DNA of 15,596 nt from Ettlia oleoabundans (lineage: Eukaryota; Chlorophyta; Chlorophyceae; Chlamydomonadales): the NCBI GenBank assembly GCA_019693395.1, contig JAAMXP010001648.1:1-15596 (forward strand), in the 5' to 3' direction. The notes below the pieces were generated by a model. It was not told the origin of the DNA and did not search any database. It saw nothing but the letters and a program-made list of their open reading frames with translations. Shown here one piece after another: positions 1 through 10,842 of the stretch (positions are counted from its first letter, which is position 1; every line of letters begins with the position of its first letter). Made by a program: the position numbers and the translations under genes.

Positions 1-636
<636 letters not shown>

Positions 637-691
637 GCAGCTATCTGTGTCAATACGGCCTGCTCAAGCCAAAGCCAACAAAAAAACAAAT

Positions 692-707
692 GGTGTTATT
701 CAACACC
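692..707 (+). terminator. Histone mRNA 3' stem-loop
   Basis: A perfect 6-bp stem (GGTGTT / AACACC) encloses a 4-base loop, ATTC. It is preceded by A-rich sequence and followed by ACCCC. T691 and A708 can extend the stem to 7 bp. The geometry (6-bp stem starting GG, 4-base loop, A-rich 5' flank, ACC after the stem) is that of the stem-loop bound by SLBP in replication-dependent histone mRNAs of animals and volvocine algae. A purine-rich stretch at about 720-730 sits where a histone downstream element would be, but I cannot show it pairs with U7 snRNA. Confidence 0.88.
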
Positions 708-708
708 A

Positions 709-2255
709 CCCCTCTTTCTGGAAGAAGAATGCAACACAAGCAGCTATATTGCATTGTTCTCATGGTGTTGGATGCGGAGGAACAGAGGTTGGATGTGAGA
801 CATCAAGGGTGCACTTTCAATTGCGGCGAAGTATGCATTTCGGTGCCAAGCATCAGCACATATGCGAAAGCTGCTGTACAGGTAAGCCTTCATGTGTGTG
901 TCAGAGGCTGAAGCTCCTTGTTATCCACAACCGCCTTCAAACCGAGCGCTGCTCAGGTGCACAAACGGGCGGGGAAACTGCATGACCCATCGTAAGTCTG
1001 CAGCACTTTCCTGCCCAGTGACACTGATCCCGATGGAACAATTGGCTGCCTGTGCTGCTGACGTCAGCAAGCAGGGCGACAGGCGGCCGCCTGGCGCCGC
1101 CAACTCATCATCACGCCGCAACGCCCTGGCATCATCTCTTTTGAGCGGCATGCTTTACGTTCAGCTGGTGTTCTTGATCAAAAGCTCCTGTTTTTGCCAG
1201 CGCATTCCATCCCTCCAGGCGGGCATGTCGCCCTGTACACGCTGCCTGCGCCATGTAATAATAATGTCGCTTGTGTAGCTGTTGTAACCTTGCGTAGCAA
1301 GTCTACAAAGCAACGACAATGTATATTTGAATGCCGCTGCTGCTGATACAGCGCTCAAGTTCGATAGCGGGCACAGTGTGAGCTTGGCAGCGGCAGCCAG
1401 CGCCCGCTCAGGGCACAAGACGTTAAGGTGGCGGCGGGGGGAAAATGAGGAGGCGCAGCTCGCCATCTCCTGCCCCTGCTCCTCCTCGGCAGCATGTGCC
1501 TCCTCCTTTTCCCTCAGTTGCCACAGCAACATCTCACACTCAAGCCTGCAAGTTGGTAACGGGGTTGTGGAAGCCCTTGAGGGCTTGAACAAGGCGCACG
1601 GTGAAGCATGGTAGCTTTGGGCTTGCATTGATGGGATGGCAGCAGGCATGATGGCTAGCAGCATGCTGTTGCACGTGACATGGCATAGCACCCAGCAAAG
1701 CAGAATACGGCTCGGACGCCACCGGCACGGCACGGCACGGCAAATTAGAAAAAGAGCGTCAATGTTGCTAACCACCAATACAGTACGTCAACTCTGCACA
1801 CAAGCGCACGCGCTGGTTAGCGACTACAACCAGCATTGCCCAATTTGCGCGGCTACTGATGGAAGCCTTGAACTCCACTGTCGCTGGCAATGAGAAGAGG
1901 TGCAATGTTTCCAGGGGTGCAAAAATCTAGATAGTCGGAATGTGTTGGTTCCCCGCACTGCCAATGATATCAAGTGTGCGCAAAGTGTCAGGCAAGGTTG
2001 GCAATATAGCAAGCAAACGAAATAGGTTGTCGGTATTCCCACCACAAACAAAGGGGGCTCTTGCCGGCGACGGGCAAGGGGTGAAGGTAAGAGGCAGGCA
2101 CGTCGAGCCAGCACCCAAGCCAGCCGATGCAAGCATATATCCAGCCGCAGCTGCTGCTGCCCAACTGCAAAAGGCTGCTGCCGCAGCGCGTCGCCCTTAT
2201 GTGCCTTGAGGCTACTGCTGCAGCTGCAGCGCAGGTGCTCTTTCATGCCTCGAAG
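709..2255. other. Intergenic region between H4 and LETM1 3' ends
   Basis: The two flanking genes converge here. The stretch must contain the 3' untranslated region of the minus-strand LETM1 gene. I see no ORF with recognisable homology. Items present are: a consensus + strand splice donor (CAG|GTAAGC, donor at 882); a pyrimidine-rich + strand acceptor ending at 1218; two + strand TGTAA motifs (1254-1258 and 1283-1287), the usual green algal poly(A) signal; a (CGGCA)4 run at 1723-1742; and a minus-strand segment at about 1430-1550 that translates as a short Glu-rich helix-like peptide. No minus-strand TGTAA was found for LETM1, so its cleavage site is unplaced. Confidence 0.5.
2211..2242 (-). 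repeat. Partial duplicate of the LETM1 terminal coding sequence
   Basis: Just beyond the LETM1 stop codon, 2211-2242 resembles 2255-2279, which encodes the last residues KSTAMQQ and the stop. Both contain GCTACTGCTGCA and GGTGCTCTT in the same order. In the downstream copy the middle is expanded by CAG/CTG units, so the stop codon is lost. It looks like a local tandem duplication of the coding end that drifted. It has no coding role if the upstream stop is used. Confidence 0.6.
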
Positions 2256-5200
2256 CTACTGCTGCATTGCGGTGCTCTTCTGTGACTCCTCCTCTTCCTC
2301 CTCCGCCTCGTCAGCCATTAGCATGAGGCGATTAACGTCAATACCGCCATCCTTGCCTGCAGGGGTGAGGATGCCAACAGGTAACTCAGAAGCATGTCTA
2401 CTGTCCACCCCCGACACAGCCACAGCCAACACAGAGGAGGGTCAGCAACGGCAGACGACACGATTTGTATTGGCCAACATCCAAGTTTTGGTGACGCACG
2501 ATCAAAAGCAGCTGCATGCGCACTGCTGAATCAGCGGCTGAGCTGCATGCATACGCCGCAACTAACAGTCCACGCAACCACGACGGGCCGCATAAAAAGG
2601 GCAGTTCCGCAGAGGCAAACGCCGCACTAACACTTGAGGCGTAACAGTGGCTCAATTGAGCTGCATCCAACTCAAACACACTGCTAGCCCATCACCCCAA
2701 ACAGCAGCCAGCACCCACTCCGTAACCAGAGGGACAGCTAGCCACCACAACTGTAGCCAGCATTGCAGCCAGTTCCCACCTGCCTCTTCACTAAGCATCT
2801 GCAGCAGGTGCCGCAGCTCCTCCTCGCCCATCTGCTCACGAAGGAAGGTCATGGCGCTAGCAAGCTCCTGGGCCGAGATCTGCAGGCAGGGGGTGTGGGA
2901 GGATGAGGATGGATGTTGTAGTGGTGGAGCAATCTGCTGGCTGAGGTGCGGGGTCGGGGGCAAAAGGGCACTCCAGCTCATCCAGCATACACTGGCAGGC
3001 ACAGCCGCACGTAGGAGGCGTCAGGCATGTGCACAATGCATTCTACATTTAACGCCAAGAATAAATGAACACAGGCTTCCTGGTGCCACGCACCACTCCG
3101 TCTCGGTCCACGTCGAGCACTCGCAGCTTGTCCCCAATCTGGGTCTCTGCAGCAAAAGAACAAAGCATGTGCAAGACTTGGTGGAGAGATTCAGTTGAAA
3201 ATTGGGTTGTGGGTGCTGCTCCAAGAGTGGGTTGTAAGGCGCCCAGCTCATAGCTGCTGGCTGGAGTCCTCGGCCGAGAGGTGGCAATCAGCAAGAGGCA
3301 TAAGCTCAGCAGCAGCATTCAAATCCCTCCCGCATACAACACCTTGACCAACCAGCCGTGCGCACAAAACGGGCCAAAACGCCCAGGTCCTTCCACCCAC
3401 GCCAGCCCCACGGGCGGCAGCCTGATGGTGCATTTGCCAAGCTCTGCTCCACCCCTGCCCGCTTTGTAGTCCGAAAACCCCTCTCCCACACGCAGGGATG
3501 CCCCACCGTGCAGCACCCACGCACCCAACCCATCCGGCCCACCACCCACCTGCCACGTCCAGCTCTTTCTCCACCCGCTGCAGTATGCCAGCCACCCTGT
3601 CCTCCAGCCTCTTGGCGCCCACCAGGTGCTCAAGCTGAGCCTGGCGCTTGGCCTGCAGCGGAGGCCAGTGGGGCAGAGGGCATGAAAGATGTGAGAGGAA
3701 GAGTATGAGCAAGGGGGTGAGTCAGGGAGGCAGGAAGCTGGCGAGGCGCTTGGCCTGAGGGTGGAATGTTGTGAGGCAGTTTGCAACTGACTGAAAAGGG
3801 ATGGATGAAGGACAGCAGAAAGGGAGGGGATGCAGTAGCACCGCTACGGGTCAGGCAGCCGAATGGGGCGCTGGGTGCGGCAGGATAGGTAACGCAGGTA
3901 GGCCGTTCTGCGATAACCCAGTGCTGGCCGCCCAAGCTACCCACCCACCTCCAGAGCTCCTCTTGTGAACACCATGCCCACGCCCCGCGACTCAAGCTGT
4001 CCTTCAAGCCTGCGTGAGCAACGATGATGGGACAGCGGCTTGATTGTAAGATGCCGGCCGCAGTCACTACTATTGAATCAGTCGCCTCACATCGGCGCCA
4101 ATGCAATTTGTGTATTTCACTCTTTCTTTTACCTTCTTGTACCACAAAACACAGCACATACTAACACAAATCAACACAGCCCAACCCAGCACTCAAGTTC
4201 CTTCCCCACCCACCCACAAGCAAAACCAGCCCACACCGAGCCCACACCCAGCCCGCACCTGTCAAATTCCTTCCACCAGCTCTACGAAGGCATGTGCCCC
4301 TGTCTACAACCCTCTAAGTCAATAACTACCCCCATCTCACTACCCACACACCTGTCAATCTCCTTGCCCACCAGCTCCATGAACTCCTCACGCTCTCGCG
4401 CCACACCACTGGCCGAGGCGAGATGGGCCAGGGCGCTGCAGGCGGGAGATGTGAGGAACGAGAGAGCCATGCAGGAACTCAACATACAGATGGACTACTA
4501 GCTGAAGCATACTGGACCAGAGCGTGCCATGGGGCCCAGACGTGGCAACTGAGGAGTCAGTGCAGATGTCAACCAAGAAAGGAAGCAGCACAGCAGCACG
4601 CATGCACATGCTACAATGCAGGCAGCCGTGGTTGCTTGGGCCGTGTACGGTGATTTTGCAATGGTATTGGGAACATTTAGGGTCAACCCAAAGACAGCTC
4701 GCTGTGGTGACTCACGTGATGACCCTGCGCATGCGGTGCTTCTTTGCCTCTGCGGCTTTGAGCTCCTTCTCCTCGGCTGCAGGCATACAGCAGGACAGGC
4801 AGGCGCCAGCAGTGAGGCAAGGCGAGAAATGTTCAGGTAGCGGCTTGTAAAAAGCACAGGACCACGAAAGCGCTATTTGCAAGCTGGAGTACCAAACAAG
4901 CCTGCCTGGGGATCATTGCAGTGGCACAACTGCTGGTTGTGTTTTGCGTCGGGGCCACACATTTTGCGCAAATACATGTGCATAGCTGTATCACTCTGCA
5001 GTACCATTGCACAAGGTACCTGACTCTCCCTCCAGGTGCTCTGCAACGGCAGACGCCGCCGCCTCACGCACCACTGCTGCCGCGGCGGCGGCCGCCGCCA
5101 TGCTGCGTGCGTCGGGGGCGCCGGCTGTGAGGGGCATCTCAGCGGCCACCTGCAACAGCAGAGCACACATCACGACCAACAGAGGATGTGCGTGTTTTTT

Positions 5201-8200
5201 ACGCAGCAAGCAATGCACACTCAGCTGCCATTTGCTTCCAGGGGGAGGCTGCCTGCTTCGTCTCATACACTGGCAGCAACCGGACACAGCAGTACAAGCA
5301 GGAAACCGGACAAGGCAGTACAAGCCCCAACGACAACTGAACCGCCTCCTCGTCAATCGTCGCCCTCCTCCTTGGTGCCCCAAACCCAGCCTACGGCTGC
5401 CCCAAAATAGCTGTACCATCCCGAACCATGAGTGTACTGCCTGCAGCAGGAAAAGCGTACCGCCTCAGCCTCCTCCTTTATCATCTCCTCCTCCCTCTCC
5501 AGCAGCTCCAGCTTGCGCTCAATCGCCTCGGTCTTGTCACCGCTGCAGCGGCAGTACATTGATACTGATCAGACATTCGGATTGCGGCTGGTGGGCGAAC
5601 AGGTAGCCAAGCACCCGGTCACTCACCTCTCAGTTGAAAACAGCTCCACATCCTCCACCGCTTCGTCAGGGAGAGTGGACAGCGTCTCCCTGCGGACACA
5701 GAACAATGAGGGGGCAGGTGACACACAAGATGAGGGGGCAAGTGACAAAACATGACGGGGCAGGTGACCCATGAACTCATGAACGATGAGGGGGTGACTA
5801 CTGCGCTTGATTAGCAACCACACCCCTCTAAAGTGAAGGGAGCACTACTGATGCTATCTACCTCCGCCTCAGCTGAGTCGCACACATGCAGCAAAGGAAG
5901 CGCAGCACGGGAACTGCCTCTCCCATGTGCATGCACGTGCCACCACTCCCCGATTGCATGCCCGAGCCATCCTACCCTCCTTCGCTCGCCAGATGGATCT
6001 CCTCAAATATGCCATCGCCCCCACCTACCCTGGCGCCCCATTTTCCAACCCAGGAGTCGATTGCATTCCCCAAATTCTGGAAGAGCCACCTCCCCTCAAC
6101 CTAGTTCCCAGTAACCTGAAATCTCTATGACCCTCACCTAAGGCTCGAGACGTCCACAGCTCTCGGTCCACGACCCAGCGGTTGAGTTACGGTGAAGGCG
6201 CGGGAGAGGAGCAGCAGCGAGGAGGGCAAATGCCTACGGGGGCAAAGGTCGGTAGCACGCGTGTTGCAGTAGGGACAAAACAGTGACCACTCCATCCACT
6301 CACTCAGCCGCAGCCCCTGCCCCGTGCCAAACTTTATCTGGCCGCCCCCTTTGCAAGCGTCCCCCCCACACACCCACCCACCCACCACCCACCCATCCAC
6401 ACACCACCACCACCCACCCCGTGCACGGAATGCCTGCTTGCCTTTGGCTGCCACCTGTGCTACTCTCCTGCAAACTCTAATCATCTGCCGGCTGTATATC
6501 CTTTGAGAATCTTTTCCGTCCCTCGTGTTAAACAACCGCACAACAAACACAGGCCCACAACCACCCCCTCCCTCACTTGTTCAGTGACCAGTCGATCCAC
6601 TCTGCCAGCTGTCGCCTCATGAATTCAGCAGCCCCCTCGCCAAATGGGGCCCGCATGCCACGCGCCCTACAGGCCTGCCTCAGCTCGTCCTCTGTCAGGC
6701 TGTCCAGCCCCTCCTCCTGGATGTCATTGTCGTCCTCCTGCGATACAGTTTTGCGGTACAAGTATAAAACCGATTGCAGGACTGCCTGGTGCCGATACTG
6801 CCTGGTAGCGACAACATGGCGAGATAGCGCTAAGTGTGGACGCACGCGACTCCCAACCCGCCCACACCACAGCACACCATAAAGTACGGCTACAGCGCTA
6901 CGGCCAGCACCCACTGGGCTGAAACCTCATCGTACCACAGCACAGCACAGCACAGGCACCCACCCCACCTTGATCTCCTGCAGGTGTCGGCGCAGGCGTG
7001 AGCGCAGGAAGGCGTCGGTGCCAAAGGGCTGGATGCCCACAAAGCGGCACAGAGACACAAGCTGCACCCTGCACATAGGGACACAGACGTGCAAGGAGGC
7101 AGAGGGAGCAGGGTTTGATGGTGGAGGGGGTGGCATGGTTGTGAGTGGTGGGATGCAGTGGCAGCGGCGCTCTGCAGCAGCACGCAGATCACCCATCTGC
7201 AAAGCAACCCTGAACCGGCTGTCGAGCTGTACACACACTTTGCAGATGGCTGCACCAGCAACCGGGGAAAAAAAAAGCAGTACAAGGGCGCTGCCAGGAT
7301 GCGTACCGCTCCAGGTTGTCCAGCGTGAGTTCGTCGTTGAACAGCTGGCTGAAGCGAAGCAGCTCGCTCATGGGCACGTCCTCACCGGCACTGCGGCAAA
7401 ACAAACAATTGGCCTTGGGAACATGGCGGATGGGGGATGATTGGTATTGCATGAGGGAGCAGCACATTGAATGAACTGGCTCAGATTTCACTGTTCGACG
7501 AGAATGAGCGACGTTATTGCAACAAAAGGAGCGACATTGGTGTACTGCACAAGTTGCATAAGAGTGCTGTTGTACCACTGTACTGCACCGTATGCGCTGC
7601 ATGAAGCGGTACAGCTCCTCCGCTGATGTGGCGGTCTCGCCGCTGCGGCTCTTTTGCATGTCGCTGGCCATCTCCGCCACCGTGTCCTGCATGGCGTGAC
7701 ACACAAAGATGATGAAAGGCGAGTAAGGGGATAAGACCAAGGATGATAAGGTAACAGGATAAAACTTCCAATATCTCCAGGCAGATATCACCACCGGCCC
7801 TGGCACTGCCATCCACCACTGCCTGCCACCACCCAGCACCCACCTGCAGGAACCGTGCCAGCTCCATGCGCGCGCCGATGCGCCTCTTCATCTCCTCCTC
7901 CTTCTTCAGCTTGTCCTCAAACGTGCTGGGCAGCATGTTGGGGAACAATCTGAGGGCGACCTACAAGGAGAAACAAGCGCACAGAAAGGAATGGTATGCA
8001 GCTGTCAAGAGATGCACAGCATGTGAGGGGGCAACCCGAGGGCAACTTACAAGGGAGGAGGCCACAAAAGGATGGGTGCCCGGGTTCAAGGAGGGCAGCA
8101 CAATAGGGCACCAACTCCCACCAAGCCGGCATGAGCGCATGGGGCGGCTGACAGCATATCTCCCCCCGGCCCGTGTGCCCCCTCCCGCCAAAGCTGACTC

Positions 8201-10842
8201 GGCCTCCCTCTTCATGTGCACCGATCTGTGCTTGAAGCTGGTGGCAGGAATCGCAACCCAAACCTGCCACAAACTTACAATAATAGTGTGGCCACCCCGC
8301 ACCAATTGGCAGCACACCACACGCCAATATACCCCTCCACTCCACCCAATCCACACCTCACCACACCACATCATCTGAGACTCCTCACAGCCAGCAGCAG
8401 CTGATGCCGTGACAAACCTTTGGCCCTACGCCCAACAACTCTACCAGCAGCAGCAGCTCTATGCAAGGCACCACCGCCAACATTCAAACCGCTGCCTGCC
8501 AGCCTTCCCTTTGCCCGTGCAAGATGCCACCCAGTGCACACCCAGGTGCCCTCCCAACTTCTCACCGGCAGCAGCACCTCCATGAATGGCACCACCACAA
8601 ACACCAGCATGGGGACCAGGCGGAACAGGTCTGCGGCAGTACGAGTCAGCTGAGCCCGCTCCCGCCGAGTAAGTGTGTGCCCGTGCAGCACCTTGCCCAG
8701 CAGGCGGGTGGCGATCTTGACGTCGGCAGCCAGCAGCTTAGTGCCGACCTGCATGCCAGGCGGAACGAGGGGAGCAGACAATGCAGGGCAGACCAATGCT
8801 GAGGGTTGGAGAAGCGGGGAAAGGAGCCGGGCAGCAAGGGGGCTGATGCCACTTGATGGCCAGTGGAGAGGAACAGGCACCACTCAAGGGACCCCGCAAC
8901 GTCGAACCCCGGCAGCAGCCGCATGCACGGCCGGCCCTCACATCCGCCCACTTCACCCACACAATTATGCGTGGACTCACGCTATTCTGGCCACAAACAA
9001 GACCTTCCACGCGAACGGAAACACCTTCATACATCCACGCGAACGGAAACACCTTCATACAATCACCCCACAAACCCACCCAGTAATGCTTGGCCTCCTT
9101 CTTCACTACGCCCCACCAGCGTACGTACGTGGCCTTTTGCTGATCCCAAGGTTGGCTGAAGAATCGCACGATCCTGCAGGGCGAATGGGGTATAAGGGGT
9201 GGGGATGGTGGGGATGGGGTGAGGGTTGGGGTTTCTGATGAAACGAATGCCCGCAAGCAAAGGGTGGTTCTGCGTTTCAATAAAGGAAGTACTTGCAGCT
9301 GGTGCTGTTGCAAACTGATGCATACTCATATGGCGCAAGTGCATAAGCTTGATGCCATGCATATTGGGCATTGGGATGTGGTCACAGCCTATGTGATGAA
9401 CAGCCTGGCTCAGGTGTGTGAAGCTGAAGGCGGTGCTCCCTTGGCCAAGAGGGACCTCTCTCCGCTCCTCTGCCCAACATGCGCTGCGGTCAAAGGCGCC
9501 GCCACTGCCCGATGGTGGTTGAGGGCCCCAAGCCTGCAGCTTTGCCTGCTTACTTGACAGGAGCGGTGACAATGAAGGTGACGGTGACCTTCGTCCCGTG
9601 TACCACGGCGTCCTGGAGCTTTACCAGCCGCACCCGTATTGGCACTTGGCCTGGGGCCAGCTGTGATAGCCTCCTGCACACACAAAGTGGTGGGACTGGG
9701 CAGGTGGTTGGGAGAGAGGGGCGGTAGCCTGCAGGGCAGAAAGTGGCGTGAAAAGAGAGTGCTCGCTACACCAGCGCTCTGTCAATATGTAAAGGAGCTC
9801 TTCAACGTTGACCATAGTTTCCGCCCTTCACAGCATCCAAGCTTTGTGATAGGCCGGATGGCAAGCCAGCCACACCCCTGCCCACCACCATCGTTGCTTT
9901 TCGCCACAGGTACAACCAGGCATGACACTCGAACGCACCTGACCCGCTTGCGCGCCGCACTGTACTCCTGCATCACCTCATCGCACTCCTCTGCAGCATA
10001 TGGAACCGGAATGGACATGCATATGAAAAGGAGCACTCAAAAGGGCACATGGAGCAAAGAACTAAGGAGAAGAGGGTGGAGAACATGATGAGATCACACA
10101 GTGCTTTGGTAGTTAAAAATGCGATCACTCCTCAGGGCAACCCATGGTGGCGACGTTAGCAACTAGACATGTCGCACACTGTAGAAAGGCCACCCATGGC
10201 AGGCATGTGGCAGCAATGAAGGGCACGTTCAGCTGAAGAAATAATCATGTAAAGTGCCCTGCAGCAGCAGCGGGAAGGGGGTACCCCCACCCTTTGCTGC
10301 TTGCACAGCAATTGCACGTGCTGTACTGCCGGCCCCAACCTGTGCTGCATGTACCTACCTGCATCTGCCTCCTCGTATTGACCTGACTCGGAGTCGAGGG
10401 CCGCAGGGCGGTGCTGCCCTGGGGTCAGATGCTGATGTGGCAGCTGCCCTTCCCAGGGTTGCACCCCGGACAATGGCGGCGGCTGCGTCACTTGGCTTTT
10501 GACCGAGTCCTGGTGCATGGAAAAGAGGTGGGTGCTGCAGGTGTGCAGTGCTGCCCCTCCTGGGTGCTGCAGCAGCGGTAAGCCTGCTGATGCCGGTGCC
10601 CAAATGGGCCGCCGCGCAGCGGTGTGTAGCCGAGCTACTGCCAACAGTTCAGCACCGACAGGGCTGCTACCGGAAGCACCGCGCGCGGCTGCCGGCAAAG
10701 AGAGGCTGGACTCTGCCTGCCATAGCCGCAAGCCCACAGAAGCAGCCGCGGCGGCGCCCCCGCTGCCGCTGAAACTCCGTTGCTCCAGCAGCAGCTGGCG
10801 GTAGATGCCCACCGCGCTGCCAACCCACTTGCGAGTCGCCAT
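2256..10842 (-). CDS. LETM1: LETM1-family mitochondrial inner-membrane protein with C-terminal EF-hand
   Basis: LETM1 proteins sit in the mitochondrial inner membrane, support K+/H+ or Ca2+/H+ exchange and bind the mitoribosome. Exons in transcript order: 10359-10842, 9939-9990, 9554-9673, 9080-9173, 8566-8748, 7844-7960, 7589-7686, 7307-7390, 6969-7068, 6577-6737, 6138-6233, 5627-5689, 5461-5542, 5020-5149, 4716-4776, 4352-4435, 3949-4009, 3550-3652, 3094-3146, 2780-2879, 2256-2356. They sum to 2427 nt, 808 residues plus TAG; every junction is GT-AG and in frame. The ATG is the first after an in-frame TGA 11 codons upstream. Residues 1 to about 110 are Arg/Ala/Ser-rich and poor in acids, like a presequence. 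The LETM1 core is at about 248-515: [18 protein letters not shown] (276-284), a proline-containing membrane helix (292-312), [32 protein letters not shown], and SLLLLSRAF. Charged coiled-coil segments follow (about 550-720), including an Ala8 run. A canonical EF-hand loop is at 736-747 (D, D, D, G, I, E in place), then a degenerate second one near 776-784. The tail is six Glu plus SQKSTAMQQ. Length is slightly above the animal family. Family assignment is secure; exact transport activity is family knowledge. Exons 2 and 3 are supported by phase and splice sites rather than homology. Confidence 0.95.
4256..4288 (-). pseudogene. Broken duplicate of the end of LETM1 exon 16 with its splice donor
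   Basis: Inside LETM1 intron 16, 4256-4288 matches 4349-4383 (the end of exon 16 plus donor) at 29 of 33 aligned bases with one 2-base gap. The copy would encode FVELVEGI where the exon has FMELVGKEI; the 2-base deletion then brings a TGA into frame just before a preserved CAG|GTGCGG-type donor. It is best read as a dead exon fragment from a local duplication of about 93 bp spacing. Confidence 0.7.
5705..5798. repeat. Imperfect short tandem repeats in LETM1 intron 11
   Basis: Four diverged units built on ATGAGGGGGCAGGTGAC occur at about 5705-5722, 5729-5745, 5752-5768 and 5786-5798. The spacing varies between them and the last unit is shortened. They lie within intron 11 of the minus-strand LETM1 gene, close to the acceptor of exon 12. 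No function can be read from them. Confidence 0.7.
6361..6420. repeat. CCCA/CCA-rich low-complexity tract (G-rich in LETM1 pre-mRNA)
   Basis: The + strand is an almost pure C/A tract made of CCCA, CCA and CACA units. In the LETM1 transcript (minus strand) it becomes GGGT-rich, with more than four runs of three or more G separated by 1-7 bases. That fits the usual pattern for a G-quadruplex. It lies in intron 10, about 160-215 bases downstream of the exon 10 donor. Confidence 0.75.
9006..9061. repeat. Perfect 28-bp tandem duplication in LETM1 intron 4
   Basis: Two identical 28-base units, 9006-9033 and 9034-9061, stand head to tail. Each starts TCCACGCGAACGG and ends TTCATACA. They end 18 bases before the exon 4 boundary, close to its splice donor at 9079. 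The identity of the two units implies a recent duplication or slippage event, or an assembly artefact. Confidence 0.9.

Noticed and set aside
1161..1778. 205-codon minus-strand ORF in the H4-LETM1 gap
   Set aside because: Most of its translation has no conserved character and its composition simply mirrors the GC-rich DNA; only a short Glu-rich part stands out, noted separately at low interest.
6716..6738. Alternative acceptor in LETM1 exon 10 (after CATCCAG, 21 bases inside the exon)
   Set aside because: It would keep frame and drop seven residues, but the upstream acceptor has the better pyrimidine/TATCGCAG context; left as an unsupported variant.
7705..7760. GATGATGA-type box suggesting an intronic C/D snoRNA in LETM1 intron 6
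   Set aside because: The motif is on the strand opposite to the host gene and no properly spaced D box with terminal stem was seen.
7189..7839. 216-codon minus-strand ORF as an intronless gene
   Set aside because: It is LETM1 exons 7 and 8 joined by the stopless intron 7 and by intron sequence at both ends; homology breaks exactly at the GT/AG sites.
8085..8105. GGTTCAAGG resembling a tRNA T-loop
   Set aside because: No matching acceptor stem, D-arm or anticodon arm could be drawn around it.
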